Shown here piece after piece: positions 16,516 to 25,007 of a stretch of 64,000 nucleotides of DNA. A model generated the notes under the pieces. That model saw only the letters and a program-made list of their open reading frames with translations, was not told where the DNA came from and searched no databases. The position numbers were made by a program, and so were the translations under genes. Numbering within the stretch: the first letter of the stretch is position 1; the number at the start of each line of letters is the position of its first letter. Origin of the DNA: an uncultured bacterium (GTDB taxonomy: Bacteria; Cyanobacteriota; Vampirovibrionia; Gastranaerophilales; Gastranaerophilaceae); contig CAIPUE010000017.1 in the NCBI GenBank assembly GCA_903868125.1, positions 1 through 64,000 of the forward strand, written 5' to 3'.

Positions 16516-17772
16516 ATGCAGAAATCAAATTTTGACGAAATAAGTTTGAGGGACTTCTTTGATATAGACGGTTGTGATATAATGCAAAGAGCTAAAAAAT
16601 TTAGCGAGCATCTTAATCATGTAAAAGAAATAAAACATCATTACTATAAACGAGTATCAACAACAGGTTCATCACCTATTATGACTGTTTGTGACCGATA
16701 TTCCGGTCTAAAAAAAGAAATGATTTATTTGGCATCAAATGATTATCTTAATCTTACGAGGCACCCGCGTACAATAGCTGCAGGTGTGAAAGCACTTGAA
16801 AAATACGGTACGGGGGCGGGAAGTGTACCGTTATTAGGTGGAACTTTCGATATTCACATAGAATTGGAAAAAAAAATTGCCAAATTCAAAAGTTGTGACA
16901 ATGCAATTTTATATACATCAGGATATAATGCAAATTGTGGCTCTTTACTTGCATTATTGGGAGAAAAAGATATAGCAATTCTCGATAAACTGGTACATGC
17001 AAGCATTATTGATGGGTGTAAAAATACAAACGTAAAATTTTTCAAACACAATAACCTTAAATCGCTTGAACAAATTCTTGAAAGAAGCAAAAAACAATAT
17101 AGAACAAAGATTATTATTGTTGATGGCGTTTATTCTATGGATGGAGATATTTCTCCTCTTGATAAAATTGTTGAATTGGCAAAAATTTATGGCGCTTATG
17201 TGATGGTGGATGAAGCCCACGCAACAGGTGTTATAGGTAAAAATGGGAAAGGTTCTCTTGAACATTTTGGGCTGGAAGGTAAAGTAGACATTGTTTCAGG
17301 AACTTTTAGTAAGGGAATGGGTTGCGTTGGGGGGTTTGTTGCTGCCAATGAAGAGTTAATCGAACTTTTGTATTTTTATTCTCGCTCATATATGTTTTCG
17401 ACTGCACCAACACCACAAGTTGTAGGTTCTTTAATTGAGTCTCTCAACGTAATTGAATCAGAGCCCGAATTGCTTCGTAATTTATGGCAAAATATAAATT
17501 ATTTTAAGGAAAATTTATTGCGTCTTGGATTTAATATCGGAAATTCAGAAACGGCTATTTTCCCTATCATTATTGGTGATGATTACAAAACACAAGAAGC
17601 GTGCAAACTGCTTCATGAACGTGGTATTTATGTCAATCTTGTGTTGTATCCTGCAGTACAAATGAGAGCATCAAGACTTAGATTAAGCTTGATGTCTACT
17701 CATACAAAAGAGCACTTAGACAAGGTTCTTGAAGCATTGGAAGAAATAGGGAAAAAATTGGATTTAGTTTGA
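16516..17772 (+). CDS. PLP-dependent alpha-oxoamine synthase family protein
   Basis: A 418-residue fold-I PLP enzyme of the family that condenses an amino acid with an acyl-CoA (8-amino-7-oxononanoate synthase, glycine C-acetyltransferase, serine palmitoyltransferase). Visible sites: GTGAGSVPLLGGT (98-110), VDEAHATGVIG (231-241), and Schiff-base Lys266 in GTFSKGMGCVGG. An N-terminal extension of about 65 residues (SLRDFFDIDGCDIMQRAKKF) precedes the core. No biotin, threonine-degradation or sphingolipid gene is adjacent, so the substrate is open. GGAGTGG precedes the ATG. Calling it bioF or kbl would overreach. Confidence 0.85.
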   Translation: MQKSNFDEISLRDFFDIDGCDIMQRAKKFSEHLNHVKEIKHHYYKRVSTTGSSPIMTVCDRYSGLKKEMIYLASNDYLNLTRHPRTIAAGVKALEKYGTGAGSVPLLGGTFDIHIELEKKIAKFKSCDNAILYTSGYNANCGSLLALLGEKDIAILDKLVHASIIDGCKNTNVKFFKHNNLKSLEQILERSKKQYRTKIIIVDGVYSMDGDISPLDKIVELAKIYGAYVMVDEAHATGVIGKNGKGSLEHFGLEGKVDIVSGTFSKGMGCVGGFVAANEELIELLYFYSRSYMFSTAPTPQVVGSLIESLNVIESEPELLRNLWQNINYFKENLLRLGFNIGNSETAIFPIIIGDDYKTQEACKLLHERGIYVNLVLYPAVQMRASRLRLSLMSTHTKEHLDKVLEALEEIGKKLDLV

Positions 17773-17822
17773 GTTATAGCAATTTTTGGAGTTTTCTGAG
17801 ATGTTTGCATTAACACATGGGG

Positions 17823-17851
17823 TTGACAATTTTGTTATATTGTGCTAGACT
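17823..17851 (+). promoter_or_regulatory. Probable promoter of the ilvA leader
   Basis: TTGACA at 17823-17828 and TAGACT at 17846-17851 are separated by 17 bp. Transcription would begin near 17858, some 40 bases before the leader-peptide start. The -35 is perfect; the -10 is weak. Confidence 0.6.
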
Positions 17852-17895
17852 CTCGGTAACTTGTATATTATCAAATTTTAAAAGGATTTTAAATC

Positions 17896-17991
17896 TTGAC
17901 AAACTTATTTAATAACAGCATTATTATTAACATTATTAGCCTAATGATTATTTCAATTAGTAGGCGGTCTGTAGTGTATAATTTTATTTAG
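17896..17991 (+). CDS. Ile-rich leader peptide of the threonine dehydratase operon
   Basis: A 31-codon frame starts at TTG with AAAAGGA 9 bases upstream and ends in TAG. Nine of its 31 codons are isoleucine, all ATT, and most are clustered: ATT ATT ATT AAC ATT ATT, then ATG ATT ATT TCA ATT. It lies directly before an intrinsic terminator and the threonine dehydratase gene, the first committed step to isoleucine. This is the layout of a ribosome-mediated attenuator: scarce Ile-tRNA stalls the ribosome in the run and lets transcription continue. Caution: the same TTGACA could instead be a -35 element, in which case an ATG at 17944 would start a shorter peptide. Confidence 0.65.
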   Translation: MTNLFNNSIIINIISLMIISISRRSVVYNFI

Positions 17992-18012
17992 TTATTAATA
18001 ATTATAAAATTT

Positions 18013-18050
18013 AACCCGCAGGCCTTACAGAAAAAGGATGCGGGTTTTTA
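18013..18050 (+). terminator. Attenuator terminator before ilvA-type gene
   Basis: AACCCGCA (18013-18020) pairs with TGCGGGTT (18039-18046), with an inner CCTT/AAGG stem and a terminal T-run, just 28 bp before the gene's start. TCTGTA at 17968-17973, within the leader frame, can pair with TACAGA at 18026-18031 inside the terminator loop side and might contribute to an antiterminator. That pairing is only 6 bp, so the alternative fold is tentative. Confidence 0.8.
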
Positions 18051-18078
18051 AATGCAAAAAATAAAAAAGGAGCAATAC

Positions 18079-19191
18079 ATGCAATATAAAGTTTATAATA
18101 ATTCCCCTGAGGTTGTTACAGAAGAAAAATTATCTTCCGTTCGCAAATTTTCAAACCCGATAGCGTTTGAAATACCTCAGAATGTTTATCAGATTAATTT
18201 GGCTAAAAGAATTAATGAACTTTATGTTTCGACAATTGATGCAAGAAAAACATTACTAAACTATAAAGCAGATTTATCAACTGCAGTTGATTTTAAAAAC
18301 GACTGCCTCACACCATTGACAGAATCAAACTTATGCCCAATGCTTTTTTATAAACGAGAAGATTTAACATCAATTAAAGCTTACAAAGTGCGTGGTGCTT
18401 TTTATCAAATGAGCAAAATCCTAGAACAAAATAATTCACCTAAATTAAAATTTGTCGCGGCATCAACAGGAAATCATGCATTGGGAGTTTTAAAAACCGC
18501 TGAAATTTTGCGAACTCCTAATGTCACAATTTGTGTTTCGGAATGTACAACTGATTTTAAAAAACAAGAACTTAAAAAAAGAATTTTCAACTTGAAAGCC
18601 AAAGGTATAAACGCAGAATTGATTGTCAGCGGTCAAAATTTCGACCAGACAAATCAATTTGCCCAAAAAATCGCCGAAGCGGATAAATACAGTTTTTATA
18701 TAGACCCCTATAATACGCATAATGCCGTCGCAGGACAAGGGACCATAGGTCTTGAGTTGTTAACCCAACTGGAAAGCAAACAACTCAATAAATTAAAAGA
18801 ACTTACGGTTATTGTACCTATAGGTGGAGGCGGATTAATTTCAGGAATATCTTGTGCATTGAAATCAGGAATAAAACAATTTCCGTCGATGAAAAATCTT
18901 AAATTGAGAATTATTGGTGTAAGCCTTAGAGACTTAAATTCTGTCTATGGTGATGCGATTAAAGTCAAAACTGTAGGTAGTCATAATGACGAATATATTA
19001 ATTATTTTGTTGAAAAAATGGTTAAAATTGACGACATAGATATGGCAAAAGGAATTAATTTTGTTTATAATGATTTTGGGGTGAAAGTCGAAGGAGCTTC
19101 GGCGGGAACTTTAAAGCCGATTTTTGAGAATATAGTAACCCCTTCTGAAACTAACGCCGTAGTTTGCATACTTAGTGGCGGGAATATTTAA
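18079..19191 (+). CDS. ilvA: Threonine dehydratase without ACT domain
   Basis: The PLP enzyme turns threonine into 2-oxobutanoate and ammonia, the first step of isoleucine synthesis. The 370-residue protein has the PLP lysine at about 103 in KREDLTSIKAYKVRGA, the phosphate/substrate loop ASTGNHALG, and the glycine loop PIGGGGLISG. It ends at the catalytic-domain terminus LSGGN. It therefore lacks the C-terminal ACT-like domain through which isoleucine inhibits the long form. Control may rest on the leader instead. The frame's earlier ATG (18052) lies in front of the ribosome site AAAAAGGAG, so 18079 is the start. ridA follows after 21 bp. A catabolic role (tdcB) is possible, but the Ile leader argues for biosynthesis. 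Confidence 0.88.
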   Translation: MQYKVYNNSPEVVTEEKLSSVRKFSNPIAFEIPQNVYQINLAKRINELYVSTIDARKTLLNYKADLSTAVDFKNDCLTPLTESNLCPMLFYKREDLTSIKAYKVRGAFYQMSKILEQNNSPKLKFVAASTGNHALGVLKTAEILRTPNVTICVSECTTDFKKQELKKRIFNLKAKGINAELIVSGQNFDQTNQFAQKIAEADKYSFYIDPYNTHNAVAGQGTIGLELLTQLESKQLNKLKELTVIVPIGGGGLISGISCALKSGIKQFPSMKNLKLRIIGVSLRDLNSVYGDAIKVKTVGSHNDEYINYFVEKMVKIDDIDMAKGINFVYNDFGVKVEGASAGTLKPIFENIVTPSETNAVVCILSGGNI

Positions 19192-19212
19192 CAATTTAAA
19201 AGGAGAAAATTT

Positions 19213-19590
19213 ATGATAAAAAAAGTTTATACCCCCAAGGATTTCATAAGTGTCGGACCTTATTCGCCTGCGGTTGAGGTTGGCAATTTGGTTTATTTCT
19301 CAGGTCAGATTCCGCTTAATCCCAACACGGGCAAACTTGTTGAAGGTGATATTTCGGCACAAGCAGAACAATGTTTTAATAACTTATTGAATGTTTTATC
19401 TGCAGCAGATTTAACTACTGATAATGTTGTAAAATCTACAGTTTTTCTAACTAACATGAATGATTTTGCTCTTGTGAACGAAGTTTATTCTAAATTTTTC
19501 AATAGCCCATATCCGGCAAGAAGCGCTATTGGCGTTGCTTCTCTCCCGCTTGGGGCACAAATCGAAATTGAAGTCATTGCAGGCAAGTAA
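19213..19590 (+). CDS. ridA: Reactive enamine/imine deaminase RidA
   Basis: A 125-residue RidA/YjgF protein. It hydrolyses the enamine/imine intermediates released by PLP dehydratases such as threonine dehydratase, which otherwise damage other PLP enzymes. The family signature is intact: GPYSPAVEVGNLVYFSGQ near the N terminus, and YPARSAIGVASLPLGAQIEIE with the substrate-binding Arg at about 105. It is in the same operon as its natural partner, the dehydratase, with an AAAAGGAGA site before the ATG. Confidence 0.96.
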   Translation: MIKKVYTPKDFISVGPYSPAVEVGNLVYFSGQIPLNPNTGKLVEGDISAQAEQCFNNLLNVLSAADLTTDNVVKSTVFLTNMNDFALVNEVYSKFFNSPYPARSAIGVASLPLGAQIEIEVIAGK

Positions 19591-19622
19591 AGGCTAAATC
19601 GATGCTATACTATACACAAAAC

Positions 19623-19745
19623 AAAAAGCAGATTTTTTGTTGTCGGGCAGGAATGCCCGACCTACTTTAAATTTTCTCGTAGGGCTGGATTGCTATCCAG
19701 CCGTCTTGGATTTAAAATCTGCTTTTCATTTCAGGAGGAGTATAA
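19623..19745. repeat. Two GTAGG hairpin repeats, head to head
   Basis: A minus-strand copy (hairpin 19640-19665, GTCGGGC/GCCCGAC) faces a plus-strand copy (19679-19705, GGCTGGAT/ATCCAGCC). The second is followed by TCTTGGATTTAAAATCTGC. The same pair of modules, in a different arrangement and with a GGCGGGAT/ATCCCGCC stem, occurs at 28750-28825. This lies in the 575-bp gap between ridA and the Tad locus. Confidence 0.85.
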
Positions 19746-19874
19746 AACGCCCGACAGAATAAATTGAGACAAATTCATTAACTTATGTAAAAAATAACAA
19801 AATATAGGCAATTTTTTCTCAGAATTTTTTTTATTATATATGTGTGTAATTTTAATGTTTCTGAAAGGGGTGTT

Positions 19875-20018
19875 ATGTTTAGTCCTGAATTTATGAGATA
19901 TTTAATAAATTATCAAAAACCTGAATATAATGAAAATGTTTATAAACAGGTTAAGAATTTTAGATTTAGTTTGAAAAATAGAGTTTTAGCTTCTGTTTTA
20001 TTATTGAACAAAAAGTAA
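19875..20018 (+). CDS. Possible 47-residue basic protein
   Basis: A short open frame (MFSPEFMRYLINYQKPEYNE...) with a strong GAAAGGGG 5 bases before the ATG, followed 33 bp later by a good intrinsic terminator. The product is Lys/Asn/Tyr-rich and ends in a hydrophobic patch, SVLLLNKK. It matches nothing I know and is not a Flp-type pilin. The ribosome site and own terminator make it a credible independent small gene. Confidence 0.5.
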   Translation: MFSPEFMRYLINYQKPEYNENVYKQVKNFRFSLKNRVLASVLLLNKK

Positions 20019-20050
20019 TTGTTAACAAAGATTAATGTAATATTTTTTCT

Positions 20051-20085
20051 AATCCCCACTAATATCAGTTATTTGTGGGGATTTT
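20051..20085 (+). terminator. Intrinsic terminator before the Tad locus
   Basis: AATCCCCAC (20051-20059) pairs with GTGGGGATT (20075-20083) and is followed by TT. It probably ends the transcript of the small frame at 19875 and insulates cpaB. Confidence 0.75.
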
Positions 20086-20165
20086 GCCTTGCAAATCAAC
20101 TAAATAAAGTATGGATTTGAGTTAGTTACGTTTGTATAGTAAAATATAGAGTGGGATAAGAATTT

Positions 20166-21041
20166 ATGCGGACTAACAAAAATACTTCGAAGATAATTTT
20201 AGCAATTACAGTTGCTTTTTTGGCTACTGTAATTTCATATTCGGGGTTTAATAATATGAGTAAACAATTAAACGAACAGCAAAAGTTGATTGACACTATG
20301 CAAACAACAAAAGATGAGGAATCTAAAGAAACTTATGCATACGCTGTTGCCACCGCTGATTTAAAAGCGGGTGAAATTGTTGCTGATGGGGAAGTGGATT
20401 TTAAACAATTTGATACCAAGATTACGAATGCCTTTGAAAATCGTTCTGATGTTATAAACAAAGTTTTATTGAAAAATATTTCAAATGGTGATGTTTTTAC
20501 AAATTCTCACATAGCGCAAATTTCCAGTGATAATTTAAGCTTAAAAGATGGTTATAGAGCTCTGACCTTGCCTGCCGATAATTTTCAGGGTAAATCCGAA
20601 AAAATGCAGCCCGGTTCTTTGGTTGATATCTATAGCGCTTCAAGCGATAATGACTGGGTTTTGGAGGGGGTCAAAATAATATCATTTGAAAATAGTAAAA
20701 AAGCCGTCTTAAATGCTGCTGTCCCCGGGATTATGGATGCAAGCGCAATCACTTTTGAAGTATCTACCGATAATATTTCTGACTTTATTTCAAGCGTATC
20801 AAAGGGTCGACTGGTTTTAGTCGCAAGAAATGCAAATGATAAAAAGATTATTCATAAAAAATCAAAACCATCCCACAATAATAATTATTCCGCAAATTAC
20901 GGTTCATCGCTGCCGAATTTGCCAGCCTCGGTGCCAATCAGTAATTTTTCGGAATTACCACAGCCTGTTCAACCTGTAGTTCAACAGTCCGAGGTTGAAC
21001 TTATTGAAGCAAATGTTAAGTCCAAAGTTACGTTCGATTAA
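20166..21041 (+). CDS. cpaB: Flp pilus assembly protein CpaB/RcpC
   Basis: A 291-residue envelope protein. It has one N-terminal membrane segment (SKIILAITVAFLATVISYSG), then a SAF-type domain at about 58-125 (YAVATADLKAGEIVADGEV, VLLKNISNGDVFTNSHI), then the RcpC-like region (GYRALTLPADNFQG, MQPGSLVDIYS). The C terminus is Pro/Asn/Ser-rich. CpaB works beside the secretin in Tad/Flp pilus machines. It is the first gene of cpaB-C-E-F-tadB-C. Confidence 0.85.
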   Translation: MRTNKNTSKIILAITVAFLATVISYSGFNNMSKQLNEQQKLIDTMQTTKDEESKETYAYAVATADLKAGEIVADGEVDFKQFDTKITNAFENRSDVINKVLLKNISNGDVFTNSHIAQISSDNLSLKDGYRALTLPADNFQGKSEKMQPGSLVDIYSASSDNDWVLEGVKIISFENSKKAVLNAAVPGIMDASAITFEVSTDNISDFISSVSKGRLVLVARNANDKKIIHKKSKPSHNNNYSANYGSSLPNLPASVPISNFSELPQPVQPVVQQSEVELIEANVKSKVTFD

Positions 21042-21053
21042 AAGGAGTACGAA

Positions 21054-22331
21054 TTGAAAAAAAGTATAATACTTTTCATAATATTATTTTTACTGGTTTT
21101 AAACCCGTTAAGTCGGGCAAAAGCCTCTGAGCCCCTGCATCAATCGTATGGAATCGGAAAAACTCAGACAGATAAGACGGTTACAATAAGCCCTTATAAA
21201 GACAATAACGAGAAATTATATGCTATTGTGGGAAAAACACAACTAATAAAATTTGATGAGCCTGTAAAAAGAATTTCTATAACCGATCCTTCTTTAGCTG
21301 ATTTAGTTTTACTTTCTTCAAAAGAATTACTGTTAAACGGAAAAAAGTCTGGTAGAACAAGTCTGGTATTTTGGGGACCTTCGGACAAGCCTGTATTTTT
21401 CAACATGATAGTTCAGCAGGATACTGACGCATTTATGCAGGCTGTTGAGCAAATTGCCCCTAATGAACATATAAAATATTCTTTCACCGATGACGGGGTC
21501 ATTATGTCCGGACATATTTCATCTACTACGGTTAAAAAAAATATTGAAGATGTAATAGATGCGTATGATATAAAATTGGTTGACCTTACCGAAAGCCCTA
21601 CCAAGCAGGTTTTGCTTGAGGTTAAAATAACCGAGGCATCAAGAAATTTTACTAAAACTCTTGCATCTCAATTCAGTGCAGGCGAAAATTATTCTAATTT
21701 TCTCACCAATGTTTTAGGGGTTTCGGGGCTTAAGGATTTAAAGAATGCAACATTTAATTCAACAGGACAATATATCTTCTCCTCCTCGTCTGCGAACGTT
21801 GCTTGGGCTCTTAATGCGGCAGAAGCCAAGGGTTTAATCAAGATACTTGCAGAACCTAAACTTTTGGCTATAGACGGACAATCAGGAAGTTTTAATGTAG
21901 GTAATGAAATTCCTGTTCCATCATCTACAGGTTCATACGGAAATGTCGCATACAGTTTTAAAACTACTGGGGTTATTTTGAATTTTACTCCTAAAATTAT
22001 GGAAAAATCAAATCGAATTGTATTGAAGTTATCGCCGGAAGTTTCAGAAATTGATCAATCTTATACTTCAAGTTCCGGTATTCCGGGATTTAAGACCAGA
22101 AAAGTTGATACTACTGTAGAATTAGCGGACGGAGAGACTCTTGTTATTGCAGGATTGCTGTCGCATACTACCTCAAATTCTGACTCTAAAGTACCTATTA
22201 TTGGTGATATTCCGGGGATTGGGTTTTTATTCTCAAGTCGTTCGAGAACAAAAAAAGATACCGAGTTAGTAATTTTTATTACCCCGAAGATTGTGGAAGT
22301 AGATAAAAACGACAATAGGATGGAACTATGA
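21054..22331 (+). CDS. cpaC: Tad-type outer-membrane secretin CpaC
   Basis: The 425-residue secretin forms the outer-membrane channel. It starts with a TTG (AAAGGAG upstream) and a signal peptide. The pilus-assembly N-domain at about 60-125 includes KRISITDPSLADLVLL and LLNGKKSGRTSLVFWG. A BON-like part follows. The secretin core, about 180-420, has VGNEIPVPSS, GVILNFTPKI and ELADGETLVIAGLL near the C terminus. It overlaps cpaE by 4 bp. Confidence 0.92.
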   Translation: MKKSIILFIILFLLVLNPLSRAKASEPLHQSYGIGKTQTDKTVTISPYKDNNEKLYAIVGKTQLIKFDEPVKRISITDPSLADLVLLSSKELLLNGKKSGRTSLVFWGPSDKPVFFNMIVQQDTDAFMQAVEQIAPNEHIKYSFTDDGVIMSGHISSTTVKKNIEDVIDAYDIKLVDLTESPTKQVLLEVKITEASRNFTKTLASQFSAGENYSNFLTNVLGVSGLKDLKNATFNSTGQYIFSSSSANVAWALNAAEAKGLIKILAEPKLLAIDGQSGSFNVGNEIPVPSSTGSYGNVAYSFKTTGVILNFTPKIMEKSNRIVLKLSPEVSEIDQSYTSSSGIPGFKTRKVDTTVELADGETLVIAGLLSHTTSNSDSKVPIIGDIPGIGFLFSSRSRTKKDTELVIFITPKIVEVDKNDNRMEL

Positions 22332-23527
22332 CAAACCAAATTCCAACAGTAATAATAGATACAGAACTTCAATCTATAGAGTTATCGAAGTTATACTTAC
22401 AAGAACTGGATTATATCCAAATTACGGAGGAATTTACGGATATGATAGCCGGATATAACGCTGTTTTGGAGAACAGGCCTTCAATTGTTATTTTTGATAT
22501 ATCTCATAAAACTGATTTAGCTTTAGATATTATAAATAAGATTTCGATTAATCACAAAACTTGTAAGATAGTGGTTACTTCATCCAATTATTCTACAGAT
22601 ATTATTATCAGGGCTATGCGCGCAGGTGCGAGAGAATTTATACCTAAGCCTTTTATTAAAGATGAGTTTATAAATTCTATAAGTAAGTTTAAGGATCAAA
22701 TTGTTGGTCTTAATTCAGAAAACAAAAAATGTAGAGTAATTACAACTTTTTCTAATAAAGGCGGGATTGGGAAAACTGCGATAGCAACCAATTTGGCTCT
22801 TGAACTTGCGAACATGACGAAAGAAAAAGTCGCATTGATTGATTTAAACTTACAATTAGGTGATATTACCACATTTTTAGATATAAATCCTTCTTTCGAT
22901 ATTTCATACGTCATTCAAAATTTAACAAGAATAGATGAAACATTTTTGCTGAGCACTTTAGAAAAATATAAGGACTCAAACCTTTATATTTTAGCCGATC
23001 CGCCATATTTAGAACAGGCGGAAGATATTACGGCAGAACAAATTTCGACATTATTCAGTGTTCTAAAGCAGGCTTTTTCCTATATTGTGGTTGATGCCAG
23101 TGCGAATTTTGATGGTAAGACCATTACTGCGCTTGATCATTCTGATTTAATTCTTTTGGTAACAATAGTCAATCTTCCGGCAATAAGAAATTGTCAAAGA
23201 TGCTTGGACTTATTTGAAAGACTTGGATACGAAAAAGAAAAAACAAAAATAATTCTCAACCGGTATATGGAAAATGATGAGATAAAAATTGAGGATGTAG
23301 AAGATGTTTTAGGCAGAAAGATTTACTGGAAAATTCCTAACAATTATTTTACAATCATGTCAGCGATAAACAAAGGAATACCTGTAGGATTGGTTAATGC
23401 CGATTCTAATATTTCACAGAGTTACAGAGAGTTAGCGGCTATGCTTTCAGATAACATATATAAACAAGACTTTGGCAAAAAGGTTTCAAGAAAATCATTC
23501 TTTAATCTTGCAAATTTGTTCAAATAA
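22328..23527 (+). CDS. cpaE: Pilus assembly ATPase CpaE
   Basis: A 399-residue protein with two parts. The first is an N-terminal CheY-like receiver fold (1-125; IVIFDISHK, VVTSSN, GAREFIPKPF). The second is a ParA/MinD-type ATPase with the deviant Walker A SNKGGIGKT (142-150), DLNLQLGDITTF and VVDASANF. CpaE is thought to localise the Tad machine. The ATG overlaps the cpaC stop (ATGA), and cpaF follows after 10 bp. Confidence 0.92.
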   Translation: MTNQIPTVIIDTELQSIELSKLYLQELDYIQITEEFTDMIAGYNAVLENRPSIVIFDISHKTDLALDIINKISINHKTCKIVVTSSNYSTDIIIRAMRAGAREFIPKPFIKDEFINSISKFKDQIVGLNSENKKCRVITTFSNKGGIGKTAIATNLALELANMTKEKVALIDLNLQLGDITTFLDINPSFDISYVIQNLTRIDETFLLSTLEKYKDSNLYILADPPYLEQAEDITAEQISTLFSVLKQAFSYIVVDASANFDGKTITALDHSDLILLVTIVNLPAIRNCQRCLDLFERLGYEKEKTKIILNRYMENDEIKIEDVEDVLGRKIYWKIPNNYFTIMSAINKGIPVGLVNADSNISQSYRELAAMLSDNIYKQDFGKKVSRKSFFNLANLFK

Positions 23528-23537
23528 GGAGTATCAA

Positions 23538-25007
23538 GTGTCTCTAAGAGATAGATTAACAGCACAAAATCAAATAATTCCCAAAAATATTGAAGATTCT
23601 ATAATCACATCATCGGGCAGTGAAGATTTTTTAAATCTAAAAGAACAACTTCATGTTCTTTTGGTTGAAAAAGTAAATTCGACTCCAACTTGGATAGATT
23701 ATGATGATGAAAAACAAAAGGAATTAATTAAGCAGTTTGTTGACGGACAATTAATAAATACTTTCAAAAATGTCCCGCTAAATAAGTATGAAAAAGACCG
23801 ATTAATTAAAGAAATTATCCAAGAGGCTAAAGGATATGGACCTTTAGACCCGTTATTGGAAGATTCTACTATTTCAGATATCTTGGTTAATGGAGCAAAA
23901 AGCGTTTTTGTTGAAAGAAACGGCAAACTTTTTAAAACCAATGTAACGTTTAAAGATAACCAACATTTAAGAAATATTATAGAAAGAATAGTTTCAAAAG
24001 TCGGAAGAAGAATTGATGAAAAATCTCCGATGGTTGATGCAAGACTCGTTGACGGGTCTCGTGTTAACGCTATAATTCCGCCTCTTGCCATTGACGGGCC
24101 TTCTCTTTCAATAAGAAAATTTAAGCATGATATGGGTAATCTGCAAAGTCTTTTAAAATGGGGTTCTTTATCCGAAGAAATGGCAGAAACTCTGTCAATG
24201 GCGGTAAAGGGAAAGTTAAACATAATAATAAGCGGTGGAACAGGTGCAGGTAAAACAACTTTATTAAACAGTTTATCCGCACAAATTCCAAACGATGAAA
24301 GAATTATAACGATTGAAGATTCTGCAGAACTAGCTTTGCAGCAAGAACATATCGTAAGATTAGAGACTAGGCTAGCCAATATCGAAGGAACCGGACAAAT
24401 AGCGGCAAGAGATTTAGTGATTAATGCTTTAAGAATGCGTCCTGATAGAATAATTATCGGAGAGTGTCGTGGTGCTGAAACTTTGGATATGCTCCAAGCT
24501 ATGAACACAGGTCACGACGGTTCTTTGACAACTTTACACTCCAATTCGGCAAGAGATGCAATATCAAGACTTGAGACAATGGTTATGTATTCAGGAATTG
24601 ATTTACCCGAAAAAAATATTAAATCCCAGATATCTTCAGCAGTGGATTTAATAATCCAAGCCAGCCGATTGCAAGACGGTTCAAGAAAAATCGTTTCCGT
24701 ATCCGAAATTACAGGTATGGAGGGCAACGTAATCTCAATGCAGGAAATATTTACGTTTGAACAAACCGGGTTTGAAAATTCAAAAGTTCAAGGTCATCAT
24801 GTTTCAACCGGCATCAGACCCAAGTGCCTTGAAAAATTAAAAAGTAAAAGTCTTTCAGTTCCTCTGGAATATTTTAACAAAGAAAGAAAACATACTTACC
24901 CGTGTATGAATTCAGTAAATAATAAGCCTCCTGAACAAAATCCGGCTATAAAAAGCCGACTAATGCAAAGTAATAGTAATATTTTTAGTCAAAGGTTACA
25001 AAAATGA
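23538..25007 (+). CDS. cpaF: Tad secretion ATPase CpaF/TadA
   Basis: The 489-residue GSPII_E ATPase powers pilus assembly and, in some species, retraction. It has an N-terminal domain (GYGPLDPLLEDSTISDILVN) and Walker A SGGTGAGKTTLLNSL. The Asp/Walker B region RMRPDRIIIGECRGAE is followed by the His box MNTGHDGSLTTLHSNS. The frame is open upstream to 23472, inside cpaE. The GTG at 23538 has AAGGAG 7 bases ahead and gives the usual N terminus SLRDRLTAQNQ. The final 60 residues are polar and probably disordered. It overlaps tadB by 4 bp. Confidence 0.94.
   Translation: MSLRDRLTAQNQIIPKNIEDSIITSSGSEDFLNLKEQLHVLLVEKVNSTPTWIDYDDEKQKELIKQFVDGQLINTFKNVPLNKYEKDRLIKEIIQEAKGYGPLDPLLEDSTISDILVNGAKSVFVERNGKLFKTNVTFKDNQHLRNIIERIVSKVGRRIDEKSPMVDARLVDGSRVNAIIPPLAIDGPSLSIRKFKHDMGNLQSLLKWGSLSEEMAETLSMAVKGKLNIIISGGTGAGKTTLLNSLSAQIPNDERIITIEDSAELALQQEHIVRLETRLANIEGTGQIAARDLVINALRMRPDRIIIGECRGAETLDMLQAMNTGHDGSLTTLHSNSARDAISRLETMVMYSGIDLPEKNIKSQISSAVDLIIQASRLQDGSRKIVSVSEITGMEGNVISMQEIFTFEQTGFENSKVQGHHVSTGIRPKCLEKLKSKSLSVPLEYFNKERKHTYPCMNSVNNKPPEQNPAIKSRLMQSNSNIFSQRLQK

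Noticed and set aside
16516-17772. Naming the oxoamine synthase bioF, kbl or spt
   Set aside because: The catalytic family is clear, but no pathway neighbour or diagnostic residue decides the substrate.
23699-24508. A 269-residue open frame opposite cpaF
   Set aside because: It lies wholly antisense to a gene with intact ATPase motifs, and its composition (Ser/Leu/Ile-rich) is that of a codon shadow.
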